A stretch of DNA of 64,000 bases from positions 558,001 through 622,000 of the forward strand of contig NC_089577.1 of the NCBI RefSeq assembly GCF_040115645.1, written 5' to 3'. The position numbers and the translations under genes are program-made. The notes beneath the pieces are model-generated. The model saw nothing but the letters and a program-made list of their open reading frames with translations. It had not been told where the DNA came from and ran no database searches. The DNA comes from Euwallacea fornicatus. Lineage: Eukaryota; Arthropoda; Insecta; Coleoptera; Curculionidae. Positions within the stretch are counted from its first letter, which is position 1, and each line of letters begins with the position of its first letter. This document shows positions 11,231-23,468 of this stretch, piece after piece.

Positions 11231-12635
11231 CACTCGCTCTCACGTGACATGCACCACCCAGTAAGACTAACAATTAAGTCTCGCAACTTCGGCAAAATAA
11301 CGCTTCATAACGGAGTATCGAATGATCGGACTTTCGGTAAAAAGATACGACACTTGTTAATTAAAAAATTAACGATGAGCGACATCGCCTCGTGCGGCAA
11401 TGCGAGCACGTGCTCTTCGCGGCATGCTTTGCAACAAGTGATCAACATCCTCCCGGGGTATTTCGTTCCATGCTACCTCAGGATGATGTCGTAGGTCGTC
11501 CACATTGTTCGGAGGGCTCGGTAAATTTCCAAGACGGCGACGCGTCATGTTCCAAAGATGTTCGATGGGCGCTAGGTCCGGTGACCGTACAGGCCAAGGC
11601 AGCATCTCCAATTGTGCCTCTTCCAGGTATCGTCGAGCAACGTTCGCGCTATGCGGTCTTGCATTATCCCGTTGGAAAATGCCATTTGGTGAAGTTTGCG
11701 TGAGGGGCACTAATACTGGCATCGGAACGTTGTTGATGTAGCGACGTGCGCTTAGGGTGCTTGGAACGAACACGAGATCTTCGACCAACACATATCGCAC
11801 TCTACCAGGTGTTAAAGCTGTGTGGCGCCTTTCGCAAAATTGCAAATTCCTTCTTTCACCTCGGCATCGTCCGACTCTTCTGCGACCGTCATTGATCCAT
11901 AAACAAAATCGCGACTCGTCACCGAAGACGGTATTGTTCCGCTCACGAGTCCAATCAGCTCGTTCTCGACACCGGGCCCATATGGAAGCTTGGCGTTGGG
12001 CGGTTGGTGGCAGTCGTAGATTTGGGCGGCGTGAATGCAGGCCAAAGGACGAAATTCTTCTGTGCACTGTTGCCATCGACACCCGACGATTTAGAGCTCC
12101 CGTCCGATCTACTGCGACAGACATTGTTGTTTGGAGTCGATCACCGATGGCCGTCCGTCTAAGTAGTCGATCTTCACGTGCATTGCTGCCACGGGGAGGA
12201 CGTCCGGCTGGACGACGTTGCTGAACCCTTTCTTCAGGCCTTGAGGACCGTATTCTCGCAATCGTGGTGTGGTTCCGGTTCGCTCTTCGGGCAATCTCAC
12301 GGAAAGAAAGTCCACCCTCCTTCATGCCGACACTTCGCCCTCTCAAAACCCGAATCGTGGGAAAAACTTCGACGCTGTCTCGCTGGGGGCATCTTCAGAT
12401 GTCTCGTTCGCAGCTCAACAACAAAACAATCTGTTTTTGCCATGTAAATATTATTTTATTTATTTACAATTAAATAAACAATCTAAAAGGTCAATGACGA
12501 AAGAACCACCAGCGTTCTTCCGTTTTTACCGAAAGTCTGATCGTTTGATGCTCCATTATGAAGCGTTATTTTGCCAAAATTACAAGACTTAGTTGTGAGC
12601 AATACTGGGTGGTGCATTTCACGTGAAAGCTAGCG
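11231..12635 (-). mobile_element. Complete Tc1-like element, 1405 bp, ~110-bp terminal inverted repeats
   Basis: The left terminal repeat runs 11231-11343 and the right 12522-12635. Reverse-complemented, they align along their whole length at roughly 80-85% identity, sharing TCACGTGA, ATGCACCACCCAGTA, GGCAAAATAACGCTTCATAA and ACTTTCGGTAAAAA. Both ends are flanked by TA (11229-11230 and 12636-12637), the Tc1/mariner target duplication. The element carries one transposase on the minus strand that is open over 325 codons. Divergence between the two ends suggests an insertion that is not brand new, although the coding region has survived well. Confidence 0.93.
11369..12392 (-). pseudogene. Tc1-like DD34E transposase, near-intact, one N-terminal frameshift
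   Basis: This cut-and-paste transposase binds the terminal repeats and moves the element. The natural start appears to be the ATG at 12392-12390 (MPPARQRRSFSH...FER). A single-base slip near 12345 moves the reading into the 325-codon frame ending at the TAA near 11369. That frame shows the helix-turn-helix (GLSFREIARRANRNHTTIAR), a GRPP linker motif, VFGDESRFCLW with the first Asp, IFQRDNARPHSA with the second Asp, and RSPDLAPIEHLWNMTRRRL with the Glu. Exactly 34 residues separate the second Asp from the Glu, so this is a DD34E enzyme. No internal stop is present after the slip. If the slip is a sequencing error the gene would be complete. Confidence 0.88.
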
Positions 12636-12637
12636 TA

Positions 12638-13083
12638 ATTATTCCCAATTAATTACTGTTAATATTAGAGAAGGCGATCGGCTAAGTCTCCTAGTGTCCG
12701 TCGGAGAGTCGCAACGACCAAAAGTGACCCACGATCCACGTCGTGCCCCACGGTGGGGTTCACGGCAAATATCTCACAGTCTTGTGGGAATTTCGAAAAA
12801 TGTTTTAATGGAAACATGCGGGATTGCGTTGGGGCTGCGATCTGAAGCGAGAATAAAATATACAGGGCGGCGCATGAAGCTATGACGGAAGGAACTTATA
12901 ATTTTTCCACATTCGAGTCCTTAATCGAAATCTGGGCACATTCGATATGGGACGCGTCACGTTTAAAATCAAGAGATTGTGGAATTTTCAGTGATAAAAA
13001 AAGAAATAATAATATTTCTGAAGAAGCCCCTTCCCTGATCTATCGGATAGGATTAGGCACCTTGTAGGTGACGGAAACCCGAT
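12638..13083. other. Gene-free; possible left end of the next mariner-like remnant
   Basis: TACAGGGCGGCGCATGAAGC at 12861 has the CAGGG start typical of insect mariner-like termini and could be the left end of the element whose transposase tail follows at 13084. I found no matching right end. Confidence 0.35.
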
Positions 13084-13299
13084 GTGACCCCCCTGGACTT
13101 CGTTCCATGGGGTCACCCGAAACGAACTGTTTGTCAAACTCGCCGATTTAATTTGGATGACGTGAATGACCACATCCGAGAGGCTCGCCGTGCAGTCACG
13201 CCCGATATGATACGACAAACTCGTACTAGGGTACTACCTCGACGATTTGAAGTGCGTCTAGAATCTCAAAGGGGACAATTCCAACATCTTCTTTGAATG
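13084..13299 (+). pseudogene. Mariner-like transposase C-terminal fragment
   Basis: The frame reads PDVTPLDFVPWGHPKRTVCQ, then LDDVNDHIREA, then RRFEVRLESQRGQFQHLL and a stop. This is the conserved tail of insect mariner-like transposases: SPDLTPLDFFLWGHLK with the last catalytic Asp, a helical stretch, and the HFEHLL-type terminus. The DNA-binding part and the first two Asp residues are absent. It is a third distinct mariner-like family in this window. Confidence 0.8.
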
Positions 13300-16200
13300 C
13301 CGCTTTCCTAACGCGTTAACAAATATCTATTTCCTAACCGGGTCTTATTTTCTTACAAGTGCGAAAATGTTTTTTTTTTAAACACCCAACGGGAATGCAC
13401 CTCGCAATCTCTCGATTCTACCCGTGGCAAACACTGGGGCACCAAATGTGGCTAAGTTTCCACTAAGGAGTCAAATTGCAAAAACATACAGAGTGTAACA
13501 TTTAACGTTTTTCTCGTCTCCACCTCACGTGGCATCCTTTCCATTTCGTTACCAATTCGATTTGTAGCCCCGACGCGAGCCTGCATGCTCCCGTTAAAAA
13601 GGGCAATCGGGAACCTTCCTAGACTCCTTAACCACCAGACACGGTTCGAACGAGTGAAGATGAAGGAGTCCAGATACGAAGACGACGCCCTCTGCATAGT
13701 TCCCACGGTCCCGACAATTAGTGCAACGTGTAGACAAGAGCTACAAGCAATCATCATCGGCGGGCACGTCGTAACGCCTGTAACAGGTCTAACTGTAGAC
13801 GTCAAGTTGCATATAAGAACGTCTGAGAAGCGTGTACGTTTTTATCGAACGTTCGCTGGTGCTCGGAGAGCCAAATGTATGCCCGGTTAAAAGTTGGCGC
13901 TTTGATTTGTGCTGCGAGAAAAATCGCGGGGAACTAGGTCTGGAGAGATCGCAGGCCAGAACAATCGACTTTTGCCCGAGCAGAGAAACTTTGATCATTT
14001 GAACGGGAACGAAAGGCAAACACTGTCTGCAGTACCACGGAACCACCGAGCGCCTCGAAGCGAGATTTAATTAGCAAGTCACCGGGAACACATTTCATCT
14101 TAGTTATTACGTTAAGCCCTGACAGATGTTCACGATCGAGCCCGCCTTTTTACGGATCCACATTGTGAATATTTCACATTTCGTAGACGACCGCGAGCGG
14201 TGCCCAGTGTGGTACCATTTTTCCGATTTACATTAGTCATTGTGCGAGGGGTCTCCACAATGGATTCGTTGTAAATATTTTGAATCATTTCGCCTCTAAT
14301 CGTTTCACGATATTTTTATTGATCTGATCCGAGGAAATGGACAAATGTCTCGTTTTCGCAAATCTCCGATTTCGTTCGGTGAAAGTTTATTGTCAAAAGC
14401 GATAATTGCGTCTATGGCCGCATTAAGGCTCCCATGGAATTGAAACGGCATGGGCGGTGGGGCCTCCTTCGACAAGAGAGCGAGACAGACGGACCTGGTT
14501 AGATTTGGTAATGGATTAGGCGAAAATCGTAAACGATTAGGGGTTCTCACCAACGGACGGAGCACCCTCGAACTGTCGGGTTCGCTTTCTCTATCGAACT
14601 CCTTTCCCTCTATTCTTCTCTCGTTAAATATTTCGTGTTTTTTGACTATCCGCCTTGTTCCAGATTGTCTGGACGCGGACCTCCTCCAGCGCCGAGCGAA
14701 CAAACGCAACGCAAATGGAGGTTAACGATAGGGGGTCGTTTGGAGCAGAAAATGTCGAGAGGTGAGTGTTTCTGGTTCATGGGGGTTTCCTCCATTATTG
14801 GATTTTTTGAATACTCGGAAAAATGTCTGTAGAATGCGCTTCTAAGCTCGCAAAAAAAACGGTGACAGAGCCCATTTGTCAAAGAGTCAAAAGCGAGAAC
14901 GGGCCGTGATTAATTAATGCGGCCCTTCTGGCAGCCGGATTACGTCTAACAGAGCCACCAGAGCGAATCGTTTGTGATTCAAAAGGGGGTTAAGTGCTAC
15001 GGGCGAGAAAAGAAGAGCCCCAAGAATGGGACGTTCTGTTTGTTTACCCGGCGAATGTCATTTATAAGGATCACCGCACCTTTGTGCCGAGCATATTGGG
15101 CGTAAATGATGGTTCTGCATGACACCTCTATATGTCGATTTGAAATTCCATGAGAAACTTTTGGGCGCATATCAAAACGCGACCTTTGGACGCACCGTGG
15201 CGACGTTCACGTGAATATTGAACGTTAAAATTCCAATTGATCAGACGTTTTCAATTAATAATCGCCGCGTATTAGTCGTCGCTCTCTCGGGCACAAATGC
15301 GGTACCATTAAAGCCGCACGGGTTCTTTTCACATGGAATCAATAAAGGCCGTGAATCATGATTTTATTACCATATTCGTGTCGTTATGTTTTGGTGTAAT
15401 TAACAGGTAAATCGATGCTCAACGGTCGTTTTGGTAATAATCGTCGTCGCTCGCGCTCGTCGCGATTATCCTAATTTGTTGACATTCCTGACCAGAAATC
15501 CACGCCCACGTGGTTCGTTTTAGCATACCAAATTTTGTCACCGCGTACAAATCGGGGTCGCCCGGGGGTGAAGCAATCGTCCGGGGGGGGTTCCAGTTCG
15601 GATTTCGTTTTTTCAACGTGGCACTTGTCCATGACCGGCCATCAACGCGCCGCCATTACGGATTTAAATGTCGGTCTGGGTGCCTCGCCGGAAAGAGGAA
15701 TTTACGCCATTTCGCAGGTTGAAAATGGCCGAAAGAGAGCGCGTCATTTCGAGTGGAATGCGAACGAGCTAGGGTCGCCGCATGTGCACAATGGTTTTCC
15801 ACATGTGCCAATTTTCATACCCATTACGGTGGCCTCTTTTTTCAATGGTTCGAACAACCGAACAGCCCGTCACCGTCTATGGGAACCAACGAACAAAAAT
15901 TATCCATTATACTAGTTAATACATGAAATTAGTCCAAGGCTGAGTTCAGTGGAACATGCAATAAGACATCCTTTGTAATTTCGCTTGTTTTGTCAAGATG
16001 ACGATAAGTTTCGATATGAAGGCAGGAAAAATGCTGGTGGCAGAGGCACGGCATTTGAGCTCTTATCGACGATCTTGATCGATAAACTTCTTGTCGCTCT
16101 TTAGGACAAGACATGCGTGGCATCCTCGGCCCCTCGTCGATAATTTAAAACTGGACAACATTCCGCGATGCTCCCTGAATTTTTATCGCCATCGGAGATA

Positions 16201-18652
16201 GACTCGAGAATAGAGAATGATGAACCGTGCCGAAACGGGCAACAATGCGAACAGATAAACAGATGTCCTGCGTTCCATTCGCCGATTTCCACGCCGAGAG
16301 CCGATAAATATTCGGGCAATACACGCACAATGGGCCATAAATCCAAATACCCAAATATTAAAGGAGCCCATTGACATTTGGGGCCCTTTTTGCTATTAAG
16401 AAAACAACACTCACTTTCTGATTGTGCTTTCGACATGCCACAGAACTAGATCCAACGTTTTCGGCCGGGCGCAGCGGCGTCCCGCGCCGAGCTCCCCACC
16501 CGGATAATGGGAGACGAAACAGGGGCGCGCCCCTGGAGGCATCGAGGTGTCATCCCCACGGAAACCGAATCGCTAACAGACGATAAATCTCATTGAAAGT
16601 GATCAGCGATGCGCGCCGCAGTCACCCAAAACAAGCTGAAGGTATATTTTGATTGTTCGGGGGTATGTTTCGCGACCGACCCCGTATGTTACACCCATTA
16701 TGGATATTCATAGGGCCGTAGATCAGCGAAGGGGACAACCGGGCGCTATTAACTGAGCACAATGAAAGGCCCAGTTTATTTTTTTGACATTGTCGAGTTC
16801 AGTAGCTTTCTTTGGTTTCCGGGAGTTGTTCAAATGCGAACGAGAGTGTACGTGACGAAATCCGTTCGTTGAAATGGGGAAGAGCCGCGGCGCGACACCT
16901 GTGGGACAAAATGCGAACGCGAGAGAGCAAGCAATTTTGACATTCAGTTTGACGCAAAGAGCACCGAGTGGCATTATCGGAATTCCCTTTAAACCGAAAA
17001 CGTCACCGAGACGCTTCTCGTGCGAACAACAAATTCGAATCGAAAAACGCATCGCCTCGTGGGTGCATGACGCAACCCGCGCGAACGGAAATTGCACCCG
17101 CGAGTCCGAAAAAAACAATTGTAACGAAGGATGAATCTTCACGCTATAAAAAACCGCTGAAAAATCCGGAATTGCATAAGCGGCCCGTGGAGATGCCGAT
17201 CTCGAAAGGAAACGGATCAAGGCTGAAGCATGGACGGTTCGGATGCGCCGCTTACGTTACCCGGGAAGCGGCTTCATTGTTCCGTCTGTCACGCTCGGCG
17301 CACATCGGTGCAATTCTCCTCGATTCATTTATCTAATGGTTTTTAGATTCGGGGGGAAACATGGCTGAAAACCTGCAAAAACGCGGAATTTCACACGGGG
17401 AAAATAGGCCCCCCCTCGTAGAGCATCAAATTGGGCGCGTTCGGGGAGCTGCAGCGCAGCGCCTAAGCTTACGCGCTCGCGCGCGTATAAGGCTCGCCCC
17501 GTTAGGGCCGCCGCATGTACGTTCGCTACTTTTTCGCCCCCAATTTTCGGTAGATATTCGAGCTCGCAACAATGCGAAATTGAGCCGTTCCGAGAGCTTT
17601 CGCCGTATCCGAAGGGGTTCTCCGGCTAATCCGTCAGGCGCGTAAATGGGCGGTAAAAATGATCTAAGGGGCCTCGACTGTTGAGGCAGCTCGTAGCCTC
17701 GCCATTAATAAAGCCACCTCTAATTGAAGATATAATTCAGGCATAATTCGAGCCATTCGTATCCCGTGGTACGAAAGAAAGCCACGCATGGCGTGCGACA
17801 AATAGGCGGCGGTCCCGCGCTAATCTCCCGCATAAATATTGTCGCATTATTCGCGCGACAAATCGCGCCACTTGTCAAATCGCGACTGCCGCATTATTTA
17901 CTCGCTTTAAGGACTTTATTAAATAATCCCGTGGTGGCCTTTCACAACTACCATGTGCAACGAAAAAAACCCAGAATGGGTTTCTGGGACGTCTGAGAGC
18001 TAATGCGCTCCCCGGGGTCATTAATAATCTTTAGCGATCCCATTCAGGACGGTTTCGGAGTGTCGTTGATTCATTTCGCCAGTCAAAGAAGTCGAAATTT
18101 CCTACCCGGGAATAAAAAGACGCACCATTAGGACCTATCTGTAAAGTCGACCGCAGCACGATTAATCATCGAGGTTGGTTCGTTGCATATCATCCTATTT
18201 AACGAGCGGACGTCTCTGGGTCGAAGATTCACACATCGGGCCTCGTCAAGAATGCAGACGCGTTTTGTTTCGCCAAAGGTCGGACATACCCTGAACCCTT
18301 CAGCAACGCTGAGGAGTTAATTGGAATTTGTCAGAATCTCTTTACAAGACGACAAGTCTATAAGAAAATCACCGATGATGTCCTATCGATTTTTACCGAT
18401 ATCCTTTTATCGGATGTCCTCACCTAAAAGTGATATTGCGTGCTACCTGGCGGTCGAAACGCGCGGAGAGGAAATGTCGTCTCTTGTGAGATTGCTCTGT
18501 GAGATACTTCATTGCTCACATACCTTGTTGCGTCACGTGCATACCCATCGCAGACACCACCGTCCTCGGTAGCATCCACACGAGACGGGTAAAGATGGCC
18601 GAGTTAACTAGCACGAATAAGGCAAAAAAATCGTTTGACACCGTGAGGTATC
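13300..18652. other. Gene-free stretch, probably intergenic or intronic
   Basis: I see no gene here. Frames up to 165 codons (minus 16723-17220) and 134 codons (minus 14305-14709) have no domain, and both strands are open in several overlapping places. There are many short AT-rich TAATTA, ATAAAG and CCATTAAT words, as in arthropod regulatory DNA, but nothing specific enough to call an enhancer. Confidence 0.5.
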
Positions 18653-19090
18653 ACAGCATTTTCGCAAGGGTGATGTTTCATAGTATTTTCACAAGGGTGA
18701 TGTTTCATAGTATTTTCACAAGGGTGATGTTTCATAGTATTTTCGCAAGGGTGATGTTTCATAGTATTTTCCCAAGGGTGATGTTTCATAGTATTTTCGC
18801 AAGGGTGGTGTTTCATGGTATTTTTCCAAGGGTCATGTTTCATAGTATTTTCGCAAGGGTGATGTTTCATAGTATTTTCGCAAGGGTGATGTTTCATAGT
18901 ATTTTCGCAAGGGTGATGTTTCATAGTATTTTTCCAAGGGTCATGTTTCATGGTATTTTCGTAAGGGTGATGTTTCATAATGTTTTCACAAGGGTGATGT
19001 TTCATAGTATTTTCACAAGGATAATGTTTCACAGTATTTTCACAAGGTTGATGTTTCTCAGTATTTTCAGAAGGGCGATGTTTCACAGTT
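18653..19090. repeat. 27-bp minisatellite, about 16 copies
   Basis: The unit is TTTCATAGTATTTTCGCAAG followed by GGTGATG (27 bp). Counting units gives 16 full copies plus a partial one. Copies differ mainly at the base pair after TATTTT (CGC, CAC, CCC or TCC) and drift more towards the right end. As 27 is a multiple of three, the array is open on both strands. Plus 18499-19092 repeats FHSIFARVM and minus 19086-18604 repeats MKHHPCENT. I see no signal peptide or domain, and the flanks are not clearly coding, so I call it a non-coding minisatellite with protein-like ORFs as by-products. Confidence 0.95.
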
Positions 19091-19092
19091 AA

Positions 19093-22000
19093 CTGCCGTC
19101 TGCCATGTTAGACGTGTAACGTGATAAATGCACGAGGTCTGTTTCAACAGAGAGACAATTCACGGAGTCGCAGTGAATTCGCTCTGTTTCGCGTCACGGC
19201 GGCCCCCCTTCAACTGCCAAATTAATAAAATGAAATTTAAGGACGTTCGCGTCGCCGAACTCGACCCCCGCACGCCGCTGCTTTCGGCGTGACCATTTTC
19301 CTCTTTTCGGCGGAAGTCGGTCCTCAAGCCGAACTTTGTCGATTCTTGTTCTAGAGAACGGAGTTGCCGTCGATTTTTCAAATTTTATTTCGAGGCCGTG
19401 GCACATTTGGCTCATTCCAGCGACCACAACAGGCCTTTTTGAAGCAACGACCGCGCTAATGTCCTTCCTAATTGTACAATACAACACTAACGAGTCAATA
19501 TAACTGGCGATAAATATCTTCAAAGAAGATAAGCTACCGTTAATAAACGACTCGGTCTAGATGCATCACCGGTGAAGAATGGAGGCCGTGATTATTATAA
19601 ATGTTGCTCGCATTGTTGGCCGGGAGAAAAAATCCATTGGCGTGGGCAGTAATTAGTCTATGGAATTCGCAAAGAGGAGAACTAAAAATCGAAGAGTAAA
19701 TGAAATTCCCGCAAAGGGCAAACAACAAAAAAAGAAAAAAAAACGGACCCTTCACTGACTTTTACGGTTAATCCTCTTTGTGTCTTACTTCTACCCCAGT
19801 CCATGAGGCATGAAGACGTCTCATTTCGCACCTTTAAAGAAGGGTTGCCCCGAGGCGCGCAGGACTGGACTACCGCGAAGCCCCAGACCCCCGGTTTCCC
19901 ATAGAATCGAGCGGGACGGATACGGTCCTGTTGCATTGCTCATAACATATTCATGCCGTAGCCCTATCCATCTAAAACTGGGGTACGTGTTTATGTTGGG
20001 TCTTATTGTGCGAGGTGTCAAAAGTGAGTTAATTATGTCCCGGGCCGAACAAGAGAAACAACGCTCTTTGCACGCAACGAAACCATAACAATAATTGCTC
20101 CATTTCAATCCCTAGGGAGACAATGGGAACTGTTGACGTGCGAGGGCTGGGTCTGGTATGTGTGCGCGAACGAGTCTTACGGAATGAATATGTAAATGAT
20201 GTTTGTGTTACGAATATGGCACAAGGCTGCTCGAAGAATCAGATTACTTTTGTTGTACCATAGAAAAACGGATGATTCTTTATCGGACCGAAGGTTAGAT
20301 ACAGCGTGTGGAGAGGCGCAGGGCTGCGACTTTCGGTCCTCGAAGAGCCCTCGAAGACGGCTCGAAAGGTCGATCGCGAACCACGCGGGCCTCCGCGTCC
20401 TCCGGACCTGGTGCGGCGCGATTTTTCCCGTCCGAAAGGTAAACGGGCCGCTAGTTTGGGCCTCGGTGTAAACGCAAACGGTCGTGAAGGTATTGTTTAT
20501 TGTGGGGGCTCCGATAAACATCTGTAACCTTTCAATTAGCGATTTTTTGCACGATTCCATATTGCGAGCCGCTTAATTGGTTCGTGCACGAGGTACAAGT
20601 GTAATCTACTACCTGGCAGATATCATCGTTCCTATTCAAAAGGGGAAAATTGTTTATTGAATGTTGAGATAGTTAATAATGGTTATCGACGTCGATCAGG
20701 CGCTGCCAAGGATGCGACTTTTGTACGTCAGATTCGAGAAAAAAGCAACGAATAATCAAAACCCAATTAACAGTTTTGACAGACATACAGTACGTACGCC
20801 AACGATATTCGACGACCTTGTCACGGCAAGAATTCCATTCCGCAATTAAAAATTTCTCGATTTGTTGTTAATAATAAGGCGAGCCATTGTCAGCAAGTTA
20901 ATTGTTGACAAATGTTCAAGAAGCGTGCTTCTACGGGCAAAAAAGGTTAATAATGTTGGTTTTTGCCGCTTCACGGTTGAGTTTTTAACGATTCTCAGGG
21001 GCGGCTTTTCTAAAAAATCCTTTTAACGATCTCGTTGCACTCCGAAGTCGCTCGTCCAACGAGTGTAGTTCGGCACTCGTGGCGTAACTGCGGCCAGTTC
21101 GCGTTTCGGTAACGAAACTTGAACGATGCTCGTGCACCAATGATAAAGAGTCGCTCGGAGATTTTAGAAAATTAATCAGATTAACTCGGATTTCACCGAA
21201 CACTTAAGCTTGCAAATTCCTGCAAAGGTCAATCTCAGTTTCCTCGATGGTTCCATTCATTAATGGATAGTTTCACGTGCCGCGTCAGTACGGAGTTGAC
21301 GGAAAAGATTTTTACCGCGCGATAACGGTCGTTGCAAGCGACAACAAAGTTAACAATAACGGACCCGAGGGGAAAACATTATACCCGTGGCGTATGCCGT
21401 TTTCCGCAAACACGGCAACTTTCAAACCTTAAAGCGATCTCAGTTATGTGGACTTCTCACAGTCTTCATTTAAGCGCATCTGACTTCAATTATTCAACGT
21501 AGAAATTTCACTTTAAGCGTAATGCTGATGAGCCTTCCCGGGTTCCACGTAGGAAACACCTCTCCTCGGCGAATCGTCAAATTTGCGCGTCCTCTGGCGG
21601 CGAACGTCTTCGCCGTCCTCTAAAGGGTCAGTTTCCTCGAGTTTTGGAGCTTCCTCGGGTCCGGCGAAACGTCAACGGCGACGAAACTTGACACAACGAA
21701 TGACGATCTTCCAATATGGTGGCCGCGCATGCGAGTTTCGAGAATTCTCGGGCTCATCGTCTCTCCCTCGCGGTACGCCCCGTTCGATCGTTCCAATTAC
21801 TCCACGAAACGTCGATAGGCAAAAGAGTATTTTCTTTTGCGGCTTCTCTGAGGCTCCGCGCGTTACCAGGCACAATTGCCCAATAGCGACCACGTCAAAG
21901 ACCGTTTTAGTAGGTAACACCTCGTCGGTTTTCGAACGTCGATTGGAAAAAATTCCTTTCTTCTCGGATCTCTTCTTCTGCCTCCTCGGCAATCAATCAA

Positions 22001-22806
22001 ACAGTTGTTGGCTGCTCCAAATCTGAGCTTTTTCTATTCGGGCGTTGCTACGATTAATCATCGGCCCGTTAACTGGTTCAAACTTTGTCTAAAAACAGAT
22101 GGCTGACAAGTTTATTAACCGGGAATTTTCGAACCTCATTATCCCATCGGGGCAAAATCGATACTATTATTTGCATTCTCCGTCATTAGTTAGTGTCACT
22201 ATTAAGAGCCACTTTGGCCCTTCGGGCACCCTTCCGGGGAATAAAATGTGGGAAAATAATTGACAAAAACACGAGTTCATACGAACCAAAGTGGTACAAT
22301 ATGTCAACGTCATCGCGATATTGAATAAATGGTCTCCGGAGTTACCTGATACTTGAGGAACAAAACAAACAAAATGCAAATAGACGCTAACGGTACACTC
22401 GAGATGAGATGAGTGTCTTTGCAACGTATTGTACCTAACCCATAGACTACCATGCGGCGTAATGGGCATAAATATTATATATACGAGGTGTGTCGAAGAG
22501 CGGGGCTTTTGGGGCCCACCTGTCCGATTTTATCTGTGCCGTAAGTCACGACGATGATTTCTACAAATTATCGGCTATCGAGGGCAGCGATCTTTCTCAA
22601 AAATCCGAATCTGTAACATAAAAGTCACCGGAACGGTGAAATATCGCCCTCCTTCGAGGCGCTGCCATTGTTTCGCGCGACCGGTGGGTGTGAGAACTGG
22701 TCGACGAAGAACTTCGATGGCTTTTGACGTTTGATGCTCTCGATAATAATGGGCCGAAGGACTCGAAGAAAGAGAGAATTTCTAACGAGGTCCAGGTGCC
22801 TTTCGA
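19093..22806. other. Gene-free stretch
   Basis: No gene is supported. At 22483-22495 the sequence TACGAGGTGTGTC resembles a mariner terminal repeat, but neither a partner end nor a transposase follows. Frames at 20177-20560 and 21583-22026 are unrecognised. Confidence 0.5.
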
Positions 22807-22829
22807 GTGTGTGTGTGTGTGTGTGTGTG
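22807..22829. repeat. (GT)n microsatellite
   Basis: About 11 GT units with no interruption. Confidence 0.95.
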
Positions 22830-23050
22830 CTTCGGAGCTAATTGTGAATAAACAGGAAAAAATGGAAACACGCTATACGGCTAACGAGCGTTTAAGTGGT
22901 CTCACGCGCCGGTGATTTTTCTCATTCGACACAATAAAACCGCGCAAGGAAACAAGTCAAGGTTAGGCACGTCCTAAATCTAGAAAAATGTCCTTTGCAT
23001 GTGCTGCTGACCATAACAAATACGTGAAGTTTCCCATAGCCGCTTCACAT

Positions 23051-23468
23051 TCAAGCGATTTCCGTCCTTTTGTCGACCGCGGCGAGCGCATCTAGTTCGA
23101 TCGCGTCCGCCAGAATTTTCAAAAATTTTTCGAAAAAAGTCGCCCGACCCCAGGTCGGGTTCGTTGCCTCGACCATGTCGGACACTTCGGCGGCAGTGTT
23201 GGACGTGTCCGAGGTGGCTTCTCTTCCGAAAGCCTCGGTGGACCGGACCGTTCGCACCCGCCGTTACGCTCCGAACGAGGAAACCCATCCGATGATCGGC
23301 CAACAGTCGGACGGTCCTAAGTCTGATTTGCGAGCGGGCCGACACGTTTTGCCGAAGCGAGACCCCCCGAAAACGGATTTCCACGTAAATTTATCGGGCC
23401 GCTTTAAGACCGTTTGGTTCTCATCGTCCGAGTCGGGCCGAAAGGATTACAAAGTGAGGTTTCGGTAG
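23051..23468. other. Coding-like block, strand unresolved
   Basis: This GC-rich island between AT-rich flanks is open on both strands. The plus frame 23070-23468 contains an internal ATG at 23175 (MSDTSAAVLDVSEVASLPKA) and ends in a Lys/Arg-rich tail. The minus frame 23257-23051 reads DMVEATNPTWGRATFFEKFL near its end. Both look protein-like in composition but neither matches a family I know, and they are shadows of each other, so at most one is real. There is no clear splice context. Confidence 0.2.

Noticed and set aside
18499..19092. 197-codon repeat protein (or its 160-codon antisense partner)
   Set aside because: Frames are open on both strands because the minisatellite period is 27; no signal peptide, domain or splice context.
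22483..22520. Mariner insertion starting at TACGAGGTGTGTC
   Set aside because: Only one end-like motif; no partner terminus or transposase found.
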